DNA from: Hirundichthys speculiger
Lineage: Eukaryota; Chordata; Actinopteri; Beloniformes; Exocoetidae
DNA: 64,000 nt
Direction: 5' to 3'
Assembly (NCBI GenBank): GCA_018398805.1
Contig: JAGFBZ010001551.1
Coordinates: 1-64,000 of the forward strand
A model generated the notes under the pieces. It was not told where the DNA came from. It saw nothing but the letters and a program-made list of their open reading frames with translations, and did no database searches. Shown piece by piece: positions 51,251-63,800 of the stretch. A program made the position numbers and the translations under genes. Within the stretch, counting starts at the first letter, position 1, and each line of letters opens with the position of its first letter.

Positions 51251-52700
51251 CAAGTGCGGTTCACTGGGATCTTTGTTTAGCAGAGTCTGTCACCGGGACC
51301 AGCTATCCATCCTACGGGTCCGAAGTTGCGGTCTAGGGTCTAGGGGGGGGTTCACCTCGTTGGTGACGGGGAACATTCGCCTAGCACTAACTGCATACTA
51401 GTCATCCAAATGACTACCCTGCTCCCTCCAATAACTGACCTAAGAGGAATAGCCTGGTGGCTCAAAGTCCAGCTATTGGTCACATTTATTAACTGCAGTT
51501 ACCGACTAGTTAAGTTTAAGGTCTGTAACAATATTGGACTCGAGCAACCAATAAGAACCTTATGTTGTTATTTATGTCCCTTAAGGCAGAGGTATACCCT
51601 TTCTTTACAATTGTGAGGACAGATTCAATATCCACCATGGCATCTTGTGTTAATTTTATATATTTATTAAGCAGGTTAGCAGGGTTAAGCAACAGCATTC
51701 ATTGATTAAACATTGATTAAATATTGATTGAACATTGAAAAACAAACTTTAATTCTATTCTAAAATAAAGCTATGGCTTGCAACTCCATTCTTCTGTGTT
51801 AATCCAGGCCGTGGCTTGTACTTCCAATTATTTCCATGGAATCCAGGCTGTTTGGAAGTACTGTAGCTTGTAATTCCAATTTCATTCATTTGAATTGATT
51901 CAGGTTACTTTAGGGTAAGTTGTGGCTTATAATTCTAATTTAATTCACTTGAATAGATTCATCTGGTTGATCCAAGGACAGTTGTGCTATCCGAGGCTGC
52001 TGAGGAGTGAGGTGACGAGGCGTGGTCTTTCCAAGATCAGGGTGGGTGCTCCTGGAAACTCTGGTATCCGGCTTCTCTTCCTCTCCAGCAGTGAGCTAGG
52101 GTAAATCCAAAAAACTCCAATTATATTCCTCAAGAATTGGGAAAATGGTTAATCCGTTCCGAGTGCCTCCTCTTTTGATTCTTAAAGAATTATTCCTTCG
52201 GATATTTCCCTTCGATGATTGGTTTGCTCCCTGTCCCAAACCAGTCCTGCTCCTTCGAAGATGCCCACGGAAGAACCCAGAACTCTTCTCCTCCTCAGTT
52301 TTTATGCTCTCTCAACCACCCTGCCTCAGCCCCAAAAAGTCCTTGTTCGGTCTTCCTCAGAATTCACAACTCCTGATTGGTTGAAGCCCATCTGCAGAGG
52401 CGTACATAATTAATCCAAAACTTTACATAACCCTTTTGTTTGGTCACACAACAATTCATGATTGGTTTCACATACAGTCGGTCATGCATAATTTACAAAA
52501 AAGAGTCACATAACTCCTCTGATTGGTTTATGCTCGACAGAGGCATACATAATTCAACCACAAAGCTCCTCCCAGGTCCCAAGGTTACCCTGTTTACTGG
52601 TCCAGTGGCTCACTAAGCTAAAGCTAATTAGCTAAAGCTAATTCTTACCTAACGATTTATGTACCTATGTATGTCGCAAAGTTCAATTAATTCATTGATT
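51251..52700 (-). promoter_or_regulatory. CCAAT-rich segment, possible LTR or promoter
   Basis: On the minus strand AACCAATCA-type CCAAT boxes lie at about 52218, 52374, 52459 and 52520, in a loosely repeated unit of about 75 bases (with TTATGTA/TGCATAA words). A CATAAAAAC TATA-like word follows at about 52301-52309, and AATAAA lies at about 51660. The order enhancer, CCAAT, TATA, polyA suits a retroviral-type LTR, but TG/CA ends and a duplication were not found. A host promoter is the alternative. Confidence 0.35.
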
Positions 52701-52885
52701 GGGGCCGTCCTGGTAGCCCAGTGGTTAGGGCAGGCAGCCCATATACAGAAGCTACAGTCCTCATGCGGCTGGTCGCGAGTTCGAGTCCCGGCTTGTTGAC
52801 GGCTTGTCTTCCCCGTTATTTCTGTACCCCTTCCTGTCTCTCTACACTATGAATAAAGGCCACTAGTGCCAAAAAAAAAAAAAAA
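52701..52885 (+). mobile_element. tRNA-derived SINE, complete
   Basis: Head GGGGCCGTCCTGGTAGCCCA with A box (TAGCCCAGTGG), B box (GAGTTCGAGTCCC at about 52778-52790), body ending ATGAATAAAGGCCACTAGTG, and an A15 tail (52871-52885). Flanking TTCATTG-like words are a possible target duplication. Same family as 22115-22798. Confidence 0.88.
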
Positions 52886-53499
52886 TCATTCATTGGATAA
52901 TATCCAGAATATTTGCCATGATTCTGCACAAAGCTGCAGCACTCTCCAGCCCCCAAGGCCGGCCTGCTCTGCCACCCACCAAAGCAATTTCTTGCACCTG
53001 GCTTACCCATTGCCAAGTGCTAGCCACGGCTACGCTTGTGTGTATTGCAGGAGAAACTATTGTTTTTGATAACAACCTCACATGATGCCTTCTTCCTCTT
53101 TTAGTCATGACTCTAGTTCTCCCAAGGTCTCTGACTGGCGAGCCTGAGGCACATATACTTTGTTTTGAGTGACTAGTTTAACGTCTCTTCTCTAAAGAAA
53201 AGTTACCTAATTAACAAACCCAAATTTATGCTTTATCCAAATCTATTCCTCATCTATTTTAGGTATGTCCTGAGAGCAAGTTAATACTTTCATCGGGCTT
53301 TTACCTTAATAACCAAATTATCAACTGATTCAACTCTCATCCTTGTTTTGATAAACCTTGTTTTGTTTCCATTCCACGGTGGCTCACAGATGAAAAGTAC
53401 TTTGAGTTTCTCTGATTAGCATTACCATTACAATGATCACACAACGCTTCACAATAATCAATCCAATCATTATTTTTCACAATAATCATTACATTTCAA
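52886..53499. other. Unresolved non-coding sequence
   Basis: No signature recognised. Confidence 0.3.
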
Positions 53500-53625
53500 T
53501 GTTATTTTTTTTGTTAATGATATTTTCTCCGGGGTCATGCTTTAGCTCTCTGTAAAGCGCTTAGAGACAATAGACATTGTAAAAGATGCTATACAAATAA
53601 AATTGAATTAAATTGAATTGAATTT
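53500..53625 (+). mobile_element. LINE (L2-like) 3' tail
   Basis: CTGTAAAGCGCTTAGAGACA, then GCTATACAAATAAAATTGAA, ending in an ATTGAATTGAA repeat. This is the common 3' end of fish L2-like LINEs. Confidence 0.75.
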
Positions 53626-53895
53626 CTGTTACTCTACTACACTATGAACATTTTCAGATTATAATTTGCATTCTGCTATCACTCAGATGCAATATTTTCT
53701 CTCTAATAGAGCTGAGATGATTCCACCTTTCCCCAGGTAACTTGACAGGCACTGCTCACCTTAGCTTGAACTTCTTCTGATTAAGTGTAGACCCTTTTAT
53801 CTGCCCAGATAATTCACATCAACCATTGTTACTGCTGAATGCATTCCACCAGATGCAAATGCCGTGCTTGCAATAAAAGCATCCCCAGTGAAAGC

Positions 53896-54162
53896 TCACA
53901 GTCTCCAGGTGCACTGCGCTTCCACTATAGTCCGCCATGCTCGGGGGCAGTGTTCTGTGGTCAGATTTGCTGCCTCCTTCTTCTTGATTTTTTGATACAC
54001 CAGGTAACCGACAGCAGCAAACAGCAGAAATTCTGTCACCGTAAATCCAAATAGGTAAATATCTTCTACATCCTCGATGGACAAAGGAGTGAGGTACAGC
54101 ACCTCCCAACTTTTCCAAGGATCCAGGACATACCCGGCTGCTAAAGTTCTGTCGGGGCACAA
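53896..54162 (-). CDS. Unidentified ORF with one membrane segment
   Basis: An 88-codon open frame starting at GTG, so probably part of a longer reading. It contains LSIEDVEDIYLFGFTVTEFL, a hydrophobic span of about 18 residues (FTVTEFLLFAAVGYLVYQ) and a Lys-rich cytoplasmic-looking stretch (KIKKKE). This resembles the anchor of a type I membrane or viral envelope protein. An overlapping frame (53819-54160) is the likely shadow. It lies upstream, on the same strand, of the LTR-like segment at 51251-52700, which would suit a decayed env. Not recognised. Confidence 0.35.
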   Translation of the reverse strand: MCPDRTLAAGYVLDPWKSWEVLYLTPLSIEDVEDIYLFGFTVTEFLLFAAVGYLVYQKIKKKEAANLTTEHCPRAWRTIVEAQCTWRL

Positions 54163-54289
54163 GAGGGTCTCCTTTACCCCCCTCTTCTCATCGAGAAAAT
54201 TTGATCAGTTGCATTGATACATTTATGCTGACCAGATACATGTTGAAAAATATTGAAAATTCAGAAGATTGTGCAGAGAAGAAGAAAAA

Positions 54290-54870
54290 AAAGTGACTGT
54301 GTAGCTTCAAATTCCTGGTGATCCACATCTCTGAGGATCTCTCCTGGACAACCAGTGGCCCCAGTCTGGTGAAAAAGGCTCACCAGCGCCTCTTCTTCCT
54401 CAGTACTCTGAGTACTCAATACTCAGTACTCACACTTGTGACAGATACTTTAAATAAAACTGCACAACCATAATTGCTGCTGACGACTCACTACTGAACA
54501 TAAACTTAACCATCTAATGATTGCAGTCGTTGCACATGGCACACTTTCTTGTGTATCATTTACACATGCATATTATTTTTATCATTCTATGTATCTCCCT
54601 TCATTGCACTCAGTGTATATAACCTTTTCTGTATTTAACCCTTTCTATGTACAGTTTACATATACAAATTATTTATCATGGCATACAATATCTTCCTCAC
54701 TGGATACATCCAAATCATTGCACTCATTGTATTTACCTCTGTATTTACACTGTATACTGTTCATATATGACAATTATTTGCACTGCTAAAATGCATTCTG
54801 GTTAGATGCAAACTGTATTTCATTGCCTTGTATCTATGTGTGCAGTGACAATAAAATTGAATACAACCTA
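54290..54870 (+). mobile_element. LINE RT C-terminal fragment and 3' end
   Basis: Reads FLVIHISEDLSWTT and VKKAHQRLFFLSTLS, the FLGVHISEDLTW / KKAQQRLFFLR block of Rex/CR1-like RTs. At 54810-54865 the 3' end GCCTTGTATCTATGTGTGCA then GTGACAATAAAATTGAATAC follows. Decayed. Confidence 0.7.
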
Positions 54871-57100
54871 ATCTTAAATCCTCATGATAGAGCAAAAACA
54901 AGAACAGACACACAGGATTAGTTTTTCAGCATCAACTCTTCATTGTTCGCTCATGAATTCATCCATTTCGACACGCTTCACGGCACACTGCAGTGAACTG
55001 TGAGCAGCTGATTTAATGAGCGAAGATGTGATAATGAAATGAAAGTGACCCCTGAGCCTCACCAGCTCATCTTTGAAATGCAGCTGGAGTTTATTTTCAT
55101 ATGTCCTTTACAGGATTTTTTTTTAAAGCAAAATAAGTATAACATATCTGTTGTCCTTTGACTTGGTGGTCCTGTAGATCAGTGAGGAGCATGTTATCCT
55201 CCAGCCAGAGGGTTGTTGGATTGATCCCCAGGCCCCCCATGTGTTCATTCTCATAAAAAAGGGTTCTCAATTGTACCTTTAAGGATATAATTGTGTACTA
55301 CCAGGGTAGTACCCTCAAAGGGTACTGCTGCTGTACCCTCAATAGGCTTTGAAGAGTAATGGGAACACACCTGGTGTATAGTTAGTGGTGTGAGCTGCAT
55401 GTAGTTCTGTAATGATACATGTGTATGGGTGCATAAATGTGTTTACCTGTTTTTGCTCCAGTTCACTCACATGTAATGCTGCTTTAAATAGAAAAATGAA
55501 AGCTTTATTGTGTGTGCGGGTTGTGCTGCTGCCCTGATAATAGGTTTCCTCCTGAATGCATCTGCCTGAGGGACCTCCAAACAGAACATATGATTGTGTG
55601 TAAGAGAAACATAAATTCATCGTAATACTGGTGTTTCAGTGTTAGTTAGTGAGGCGGTTGTTCTTCAGTTTGTACAGATGAACCGCCATGTTTCATAGAC
55701 AATGCATATTGATGATAAAAGACGTTCTGTGTCATTATGAGAGGTGAGGATCCAAATGACAAAGACACGTTGAAAAGAAGTAAAACCCCAAATATTGAAA
55801 ATGTAAATGAACAACAAGAAGAAGCAGCCATTCTTCTATATTCTTTGACTTTTATTTACATACATTCGTACTGTTGTGAGGTGCACAACAGTACAAGGTC
55901 ATCACTGTCACATTTTTCATTCTCCAACATTATCTATAGTTAGTTTTCATGTGACATTACAGCAAGTGATCCATTCATGAACACTGTAGCAGCAGTGTGT
56001 AGAGAGTTCTGCACTAAACTGAGCTTTTGGAAGGCTAATGTTGTTAAAATGCAATATATATGCATTGTTCATGGCTGCAAGACCTGTGAAGATGAGTGAA
56101 ACTAGATGATAAACATAGTGCGTATAATTTTGATTCTCGATTTGATGTTTCTCAAATCAAATCAGAAAAGTTTAGAATAGACAGACATCACTATCTAGCC
56201 TTGCATAGCCTAGCCTAGTTAATACAGTATTTATTTTATTCAGTAAATATGCAGAACTGATCAGAGTTGTTCTTTAAAACAAAACAAAACAAAGTGAATA
56301 ATATTTGAAAGTAAAAGGATCCCTTTCCAAAACCTGAAGACAGAGATTAGTAAGATTACTATGACTAGCATAGATGGACATCACTCATTTCTCTTGATAC
56401 TATGGATGACAGAGACTCTCGACTCACTGAGCTATGTAAGCTTTGGCTAAATGTATGAGAAAACATTTTTGGAAAAATTTAGAAACAACCAGCAATCTCA
56501 GATGTGGAATTAATTTTAGCTGGATCCTTCACTCAGCTGCACACAAATTGATATCCAGCCTCCAGAGACTCGTAGCGCTTCAGTTCCTCCAAAGTAGGTA
56601 CTTGTGTCATATAAACTATAATTTTAGATCTGAGGATATGCTATATGTGCCTAACATGAGCCTAGTTCTTCAGGTCATGTTCCCAATTCTTTTTAGCCAT
56701 CACTTCCATCGACGGCGCAATTATTCCACATAAGAAGATCTAGACTGGACATCAAATCCTTCCAAGTACTTCCATGTTTTTTTCTTTTGCCTTCTGATGC
56801 GGTTTGGGTCTTGTTATCTGATGATTTATAACCATTTCTAATGACTAATGTTAGTAACTTGTCAACACACTAACACAAATGAATAAGACGTGTCTTTGTA
56901 ACGTGTGGAGAATGTGGTTTTATATTGATTTCCTGGAAAATGCATGGTTATCTCTGGAAAACGTGTGGGCAGCATACTTGCTCAAAAACCTCACAAAATG
57001 TTTCTGCATAATTGCTGCTATCACAGAATTGGAAATGAACTTTCCTAACTCTATCTTTTAAGCTGAAATTGTAATAAACTGACAGAATGTCCAGACAAAA
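54871..57100. other. Unresolved non-coding sequence
   Basis: No gene or repeat family recognised. A possible short tandem GGGTAGTACCCTCAAAGGGT-type palindromic word lies near 55295-55325. Small ORFs look random. Confidence 0.35.
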
Positions 57101-57565
57101 CTTTGTGGTTCACTTGGCTTTTTACTCCGAGCTCAGCACAGAATCAAAAACGGAAACTTCCAGACATGTGAAGCCCAGCCCATTGCTGTAACAGCCCAAA
57201 GCTGCACTGTGACAGCCGTAAAGCAGTGTCACCAAATCCTCATATTATGACAGAAATCTTCTGTGAGGAATCTTGGAATGATTTTTGATAGCAGCTTTAA
57301 ATTCAACAAGCAAATTGACAGTGTGGTCAGGGCCAGTTTTTATCAGTTATGGGTTTTAACAAAAGTAAAACCTTTCTTAAATCGTGCAGACTTGGAATGA
57401 TGTGAGATATTATTTCCATTTTAATTGTATTGTTATTATATCAAATTTAAATTGTTTTGTTTTAATGTGGATTTCAATGGAAAGCACTTCGGTCACCTTG
57501 TGTGTTGTAAAGGGCTCTACAAATAAAAGTTGATTGATTGATTGATTGACTGATTGAACTCATTG
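57101..57565 (+). mobile_element. LINE RT fragment and 3' tail
   Basis: Reads NLGMIFDSSFKFNKQIDSVV then RASFYQLWVLTKVKPFLN, a typical LINE RT C-terminal block. It is followed by AAGGGCTCTACAAATAAAAG and a TTGATTGA repeat tail ending near 57560. Confidence 0.75.
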
Positions 57566-59126
57566 ACAGAATCCCATACCATCACAAAATGTGTTTTTTG
57601 CTTCTTTTTATCTTTGGTCCAGAGAACACAGTGCCCATTTCTTCCAAAAAAAAAAACCATCTGAAATACTAATTTGGAACAAAGATCAGTGTCATCAACA
57701 TAAACTGACATTTGAATAACAGTAATTAACATAAGATGACACTATGTGGGAGGATGTAGAATTAGAAGAGGGGGTCCTCAAACAGAGTCTTGTGGTACTC
57801 CTCTGTATTGTAGTATTGACAAAGGTTTCCCCAGTAATCCCTTGTCCATGTATTTATAGCAGCTATTGATGAATGATGGTTCTAATGCAGTGTTGTCTGA
57901 GGGATCAAAGATCATAGATACCCAGCTTCTGGTTGCACACTGCTCCTTTACAAACTGAAGCTCCGCTAGATGCTTTCAATGTTTTAATTAGATAATGCAC
58001 TACAGAAGAAGAAATATGCTTCCAAACTTTCTTTAAGAAACTATGTTTTAAAGCATGCCACTGATTTTCTCTCACATTTGGTGACAAAGTGGATTCTCTG
58101 TCCATTTTTTCTCCTCAGTCTTTCATCTGTTGATATCACCCTTTTTCTTGTACTTCCTTACTAACACTAAACTGAACTGTACCAAGTTTCTTTGAATGTA
58201 TTGAAGATACAGATGCAAGTGAAATGATGAAACAGGGCTTTTAAAATTAAGCTGCTACAAAAATGATGCAGCACGCCATCAAGCAAGTTAGATTCCTCCA
58301 ACAAATGTAATTAACTAATGATGTTACAGTCTGGCATGAATTTTTTTTTTATATATTTATAACATTGTATAGTTGTGTCATTTTATTCAGTTATTCTATT
58401 AGACTTCTGTTGAAGCAGAAGATGAAGTTCTCTCAGCAGACAGCCATTTTGATTGTTCATATCTCTTGATGGAAGAGGTGGTAAAGATGTCAATCTGATT
58501 CCAGAACAGCAGGCTGATCCCATCTGTTGTATTTCATCCTCAGAGAGCGCTTTACACAACAGCCGTAATCTGCTGGATTTCAGCCGACACGCTCATGCTC
58601 CCTACCAACCTGTCTTATCTGGTCCAACACATGTCATCTCACTTTCTGAACATCACTGCAGACGTAAACTTTGGTGTGTTATATTTACACTAAACATACT
58701 CAGGGCACGTCCACCAGTTGTCAGACAGATGACCTCACATTTGCTTTGAAAATACTATACAGGTAAACAGAGGAGTTCATGGTCCACGCAATGACTGCAG
58801 TGTGATCAGGTCCTGTGGTTCCACCACCATGCTTGTTAGGGGGTACGAGATGGTCCTGAGAAAATAGGTGTTTGGTTTTCTCTGAACATGCTGCAAAGCC
58901 TCAAGGCCCAACAACTCCACCTTGGTCTCATCCGCCATCCATTGTTCCAGAAGTCTGGAGGTCTGTGGAGATGCAGTTTTGTGATTTGCAGTCGTGTTTC
59001 TGTGTTCTTTTTGTTCAACAACACTTGTTCAGTATTCTTGTAATTTTGCAATCATGGACTTTAGCATTTAATAAACCCCACAAGCACTGCAGACTCTGAG
59101 ATGAAGGCCCCGGGGTTTTTTGTGTT
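57566..59126. other. Unresolved; one coding-like minus-strand stretch
   Basis: On the minus strand 57760-57960 reads in one frame as protein-like sequence (FDPSDNTALEPSFINSCYKY, MDKGLLGKPLSILQY), and a nearby frame has VYVDDTDLCSKLVFQM. This may be a decayed retroposed gene or LINE. Not identified. The rest holds nothing recognisable. Confidence 0.3.
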
Positions 59127-59134
59127 CCTCTGAT

Positions 59135-60476
59135 CAGTAGCGGAACATGTCACTGCCGGGCCGGGGGCGGGGCACATGACCGGGCCCTTTAAACCCAATA
59201 AAGCTTGTGATTACATCGTTTTACAACATACGTATGCCCGCAACAGCGGGACTTACAAGCATTACTACATTTTTGACACATAGCTTAAAGCATTTGAGGA
59301 AGAGATGAACACCACGATGAGCAACCATGTCATTTTTAAATCAATCAAACCGTCATGAAGTCTAACAAACCAAGAGAACAACAAAAACATTAGGCTACCT
59401 GGCCCCTAATAATATAACAACACAAAGTCAAAGCAGTTCAGCACCACGGGTAGCTACATCATCATTCTGACACCAACTTTAACGAGCAACTTCAACTAAT
59501 AAGAGCACAGTTACTGTATCAATAGTGGGAACGTTTTGTAAAATTGGCACAGCGGCCCACACGTTCACATACAAACATAGATTCAATATAAAATAGCAGA
59601 AGCACTCACCACTATTGAAAGGGTACACGACGAGCTCATCATCTTGTGCTTGCTGACGTAACCCGACAAAACCGACATGAAGTCTAACAAACCATGAGAA
59701 CAAAAACATTAGGCTACCTGGCCCCTAATAATAACGTTAGGTGGCCGGGCTACTCCGATAACAACCACATTAGCAGTTTACAACTAACTCGCGTATTGTT
59801 TTCTGTGTCAGTGATTGTGAGAATTTGTACCTGTGAATCTGGCTCCCTGACCGTAGTGCCAGTTTTGGTGGGCTTGACTCGATGCCAACAATTTAAGGTT
59901 CATCTCCAGGATTGGGACGAACAAAATACGTGTCCAGCTTTTTAAGTTTCGTTTTCTCCTGCGCTCTTTTTTCCTTTCTTTGCATTTTGTCGCTCCACTT
60001 TTATGTTTATATGAACTGCCACTCATAATTACATTAGTCTTTGATCCACCAGCCTCCACCGCGTTGACTCTGTTGACAAGTGATTGATGATGACGCTGAT
60101 GGACGGCTGTTGATGACGATTTTACCCAAAATACATTTGGAGATCTTGTAACTTTGCACATTGTAAAGTTAATTGTGAGAGTGAACATGAAGCCAGCCAT
60201 GCAGCACAACATTTAATTTACTGTGTTGAATAAAACTACATGACCAAAGTTAGTCTTAAATTTTTTGACCAACCATGATTTATTCTGGCTGGGGAAACCT
60301 ATATATAACCTCAGACGAAGCTCGGCTTATTTTGCGCAGAAATGGTTGAATCTACGGATGTGCAAAGTGTAACCGACATTTAGGGAAAGGCCTGTTTCTT
60401 CGTCTTTCACCGGGCCCCCCAGGGCCCGGGCCGGGGGAGTACCGCCCCCCCAGTCCCCCCTGACGCTCCGCCGCTG
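59135..60476 (-). mobile_element. hAT element with transposase-like fragment
   Basis: 1342 bases with ends CAGTAGCGGAAC (left) and CAGCGGCGGAGC (right, complement) and the exact 8-base duplication CCTCTGAT (59127-59134 and 60477-60484). G/C-rich termini (GGGCCGGGGGCGGGGC and its inverted partner) follow. An ORF of 134 codons (59808-60212, minus) includes SSYKHKSGATKCKERKKERR, similar to the Lys-rich start of hAT (DUF4371/TTF-type) transposases. An internal direct duplication of about 65 bases lies at 59353-59420 and 59673-59735. Confidence 0.85.
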
Positions 60477-60599
60477 CCTCTGATCATTGCATGGTTTGAC
60501 CTCTAGGTGAGTGGGATGCCCACCTCTTGGAAGACTAACAATTAATATTTCTCCCTGTAGACTTTTGAATTCCAAATGATTTGGAAACAGTTTTATACC

Positions 60600-60870
60600 T
60601 CGTAAATCAGGGCAGTTCTCCAGCTTCCTCCCACAGTCCAAAGACCTGCATGTCAGGTTACCTGGTGGTTCTAAATCACCTGTAGGAGTGATTGTGAGTG
60701 TTCATGGTTGTTTGTCTACATGTGGACCTGTGATGGTCTGGTACCTGTCCAGGGTGGACCCCTGCCTTTAGACCTGAAGAGAGTTGGATAGACTCCAGAT
60801 CCCTGAGACCCTGCAGAGGACTAAACAGGTCTAGGTAATGGATGGCTGCATGGCTCTCATTGATCATAGA
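60600..60870 (-). repeat. Common teleost interspersed repeat, fragment
   Basis: CAGCTTCCTCCCACAGTCCA, GTTGTTTGTCTACATGTGGA and GGATGGCTGCATGG are words of the fish repeat also seen at 21222 and 22985. Confidence 0.55.
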
Positions 60871-63800
60871 TTCTCAAAGTGCGCACCCCGATCTAGACAC
60901 CAAGGCATGTGAGTCTAGATCCAGCACACCTAAGTCTTAAAATGACCCTTTCACAAATATGTTGAGGAATTATTTGTAACGTTAAATACAGTGTCAGTGG
61001 ATATTTTTCACAGCAATCCAGAGACAACGACCCTTATGTTCACCAGCCTCCCGCCTTCCTCCTGCTGCAGGTGTGTTTGGCTGCGCTGGTGACAGCTGTC
61101 AGTCAATCACAGGGAGGAGGCTGGAGCACAATGCTCATATTATCGACAGGAACAACTACAATCCAACAGTCAGGACACGGGAGTTTGTGATTTTTTTTAT
61201 TTTAGAGCCAATCAGAAACAAGATAGGGCGGGTTTTTGAAAAAAAAAATCAGCATGGAAACCCAATTTTTTTGTTCTTTTTTGCATGAAAAACAAAACAA
61301 CTATGTCAAAACGCTAGCTGGCATTGCATGAAAACACTCCTGAATGCTCCAGACCAATAAATCAGCTTTTATAGAGCCTTTCACACCTGCTGATGATCAC
61401 TTCATCACAGAGGGATGATTAACAGCACCGAGCTCCAACTTACTCTCTTAAATCCTACAGCAGTAAAAAGACGGTGCTTAGTATTGTCCACATGACTTTT
61501 CTTTTTCCTTTGGCTTCAGTTCTGTTTGGTAAATAATGAAGCAAAAAAGGAGAGATTCCCAGGAAATCTAACACATACTAAACACACACACAGAGAAACG
61601 TCTGACATGTCTGATGGTCTGTTCTTGATTTAAAGGTGACATCACTGAGACCTGGACTCAAAGCTCTCACTTTTGCAATTTAGTTTTTTCATGCGGGTTT
61701 GTGTCCGAGGGTGCAGAGCTGACACGTCTCTCTTAGTTAAGCAGAGAAGTGACTTGCTGATGTGATATTGATGTGTGGGGACAATTGAACATTTCTATTC
61801 CCGCCCCCAGACTCACGTGTAGTCATGTGACCAGACTGGTGAGCATCCACGTGCACATCTCTTCTGCAGCTGACAGTCAGCTCGCCCTCTAGTGGCCAGA
61901 ACATCCTCTGCAGCTCCACTGAGGATTACACAGATTTACAAAATCTGTCTGGAGATAAAAACAGACAGATGGGCGTCTCACCCCAAAACACACCCCTCCG
62001 TCCTCCATGTTACCACAGCAACACACAACAGCTAAAAACACTGGAGAATCAGGACAGATGTTTGTCCGTTAATTCATCCAGATTATCCTGATTTTTGTTT
62101 TTTGGTCTGTTTTGTTTTTCTGTTTCTCTCTTCAGTTCAGTATTTCTTGAAGGTCTTCACCCGTGTGAACAGGTGAACAAACAGGAAGTACTATGTTCCC
62201 ATGACAACTGGAATCAGAGGAACTCTGAGCTGTGTTTTTGAAAACATCTTCTGTAAAAGGGTGGTGTGGGGGGGGAAGGGGGAGCAGAATAGGTCACATG
62301 GGCTGTAAACTGAGAAACTAGGGAGACGGTGGGGGTGTGGAGACCCCATGGCCCTCCTGCAGAGAGGATGAGACTCTTTTCAGAACAGGGTTGGATTAGT
62401 GGCCCCCCAAAACACCCCCCCCCCCACCCCCCGCCCCCCGCCCCCTGCCCTCACATCAACCCCACAAACACTTTAAATGCAAGGATGTCGAGTAAATCCT
62501 AAACTGGTCTGCTTTATGTTTGGGGCTGATACTGTGATGATGTGCCATGATCTGGGAGGGGGGGGGGGGGGGGGGGGGTCCTTGACAAAACTATCAGTCT
62601 GTCCTGATGGATGATAAGAACAGTAAATCCAGTAAATCTGTCAGCCAGGTCCATCTAGGGGTTGGTTCCTTGGACCTCTCCTCTAGTAATGGAAACCCAG
62701 CTGAAGAAGATGTAAAACATCCTCCTGCAAAGGCAGAAGAACCTTGGCATCCTCCAGAGGTCCAGTCAGCTCTGTCTCTTCTCGTATATCATCAGTGTTG
62801 TGTCTCCAGTCCAGTTTGTTATCTTGGTGCTGGCCGTACTCTTCCAACACCTCCACCTGTTCTCCCAGAATGCACAGGGTTTTCAGTTAAGTCCTGGTCT
62901 TCCTAAAATCCACAATAATCTCCTTAGTCTTGCTGAAGATTAGAAGGTTATTGTAATTTGAAAGGTAGTTCAGTAAAATTGTGATTGTTGGAAGTTGTCA
63001 CTCAGTTAACTTCAGTCTGATGATATCAGATCATGATATCCGCTTACATAACGGCTGAAAACCCCCCAGGAAGTCACAAGCGTTTGTTGGTAAACTGACA
63101 TTGTGTTTGTGCACAGCAGCTCAGAGTGCTCAGATAACAACCATCACAGAACATGTGCATGTGTGAGAAGACCACCAGAGGGCACAAGGATTCATATTTT
63201 TAAAAGTACACTAAATAACTCTTGCAGTCTTCCTTGAACAGTTCAGTTTCTGATCTCATGATAATAGATTTATGACTGTCTCTGCAGAAGAGTCCAAGTT
63301 TTGGACCCGTTATCATCAGAACCAGTTCACTTTGCTGCATTAACTGACCTTCAAGTCTTAAAGACTTTTTGGCTCAGCTGAGTGGTTTTTGACACTATCT
63401 GGACAACTACAAACAACACCACAGTACCTTGGCATGAAGGAGAGACCATTTAGAAAAAAGGAAAGACAATCAGTGTTTTTAAGAGGCCTAAGATAATCAC
63501 AGACTCTGATGAAAAAACTGTTGTGTTTTTTGTCTTTGTTTATTTCACATTTCGTGTTCAGTGCTGTTCTACAATGTAGGAAAGAGGTAAAAGTAAGAAA
63601 AATAAACTGGAATAAACTGTTTACCAACATAAAGACTGAATCTGACCAACGGAATGAGCAACTAACTGAGCAAGAGACCAAACAAAAGTAAATCTCGGAC
63701 AGCACTGTAAAAGAGATTTAACTTTTTTCTTTTTTTTTTTTGTCTGCATTTACATTCAGGTTAGTGCCATTGTCTAGCAAAACAATCTAGTATGTATATG

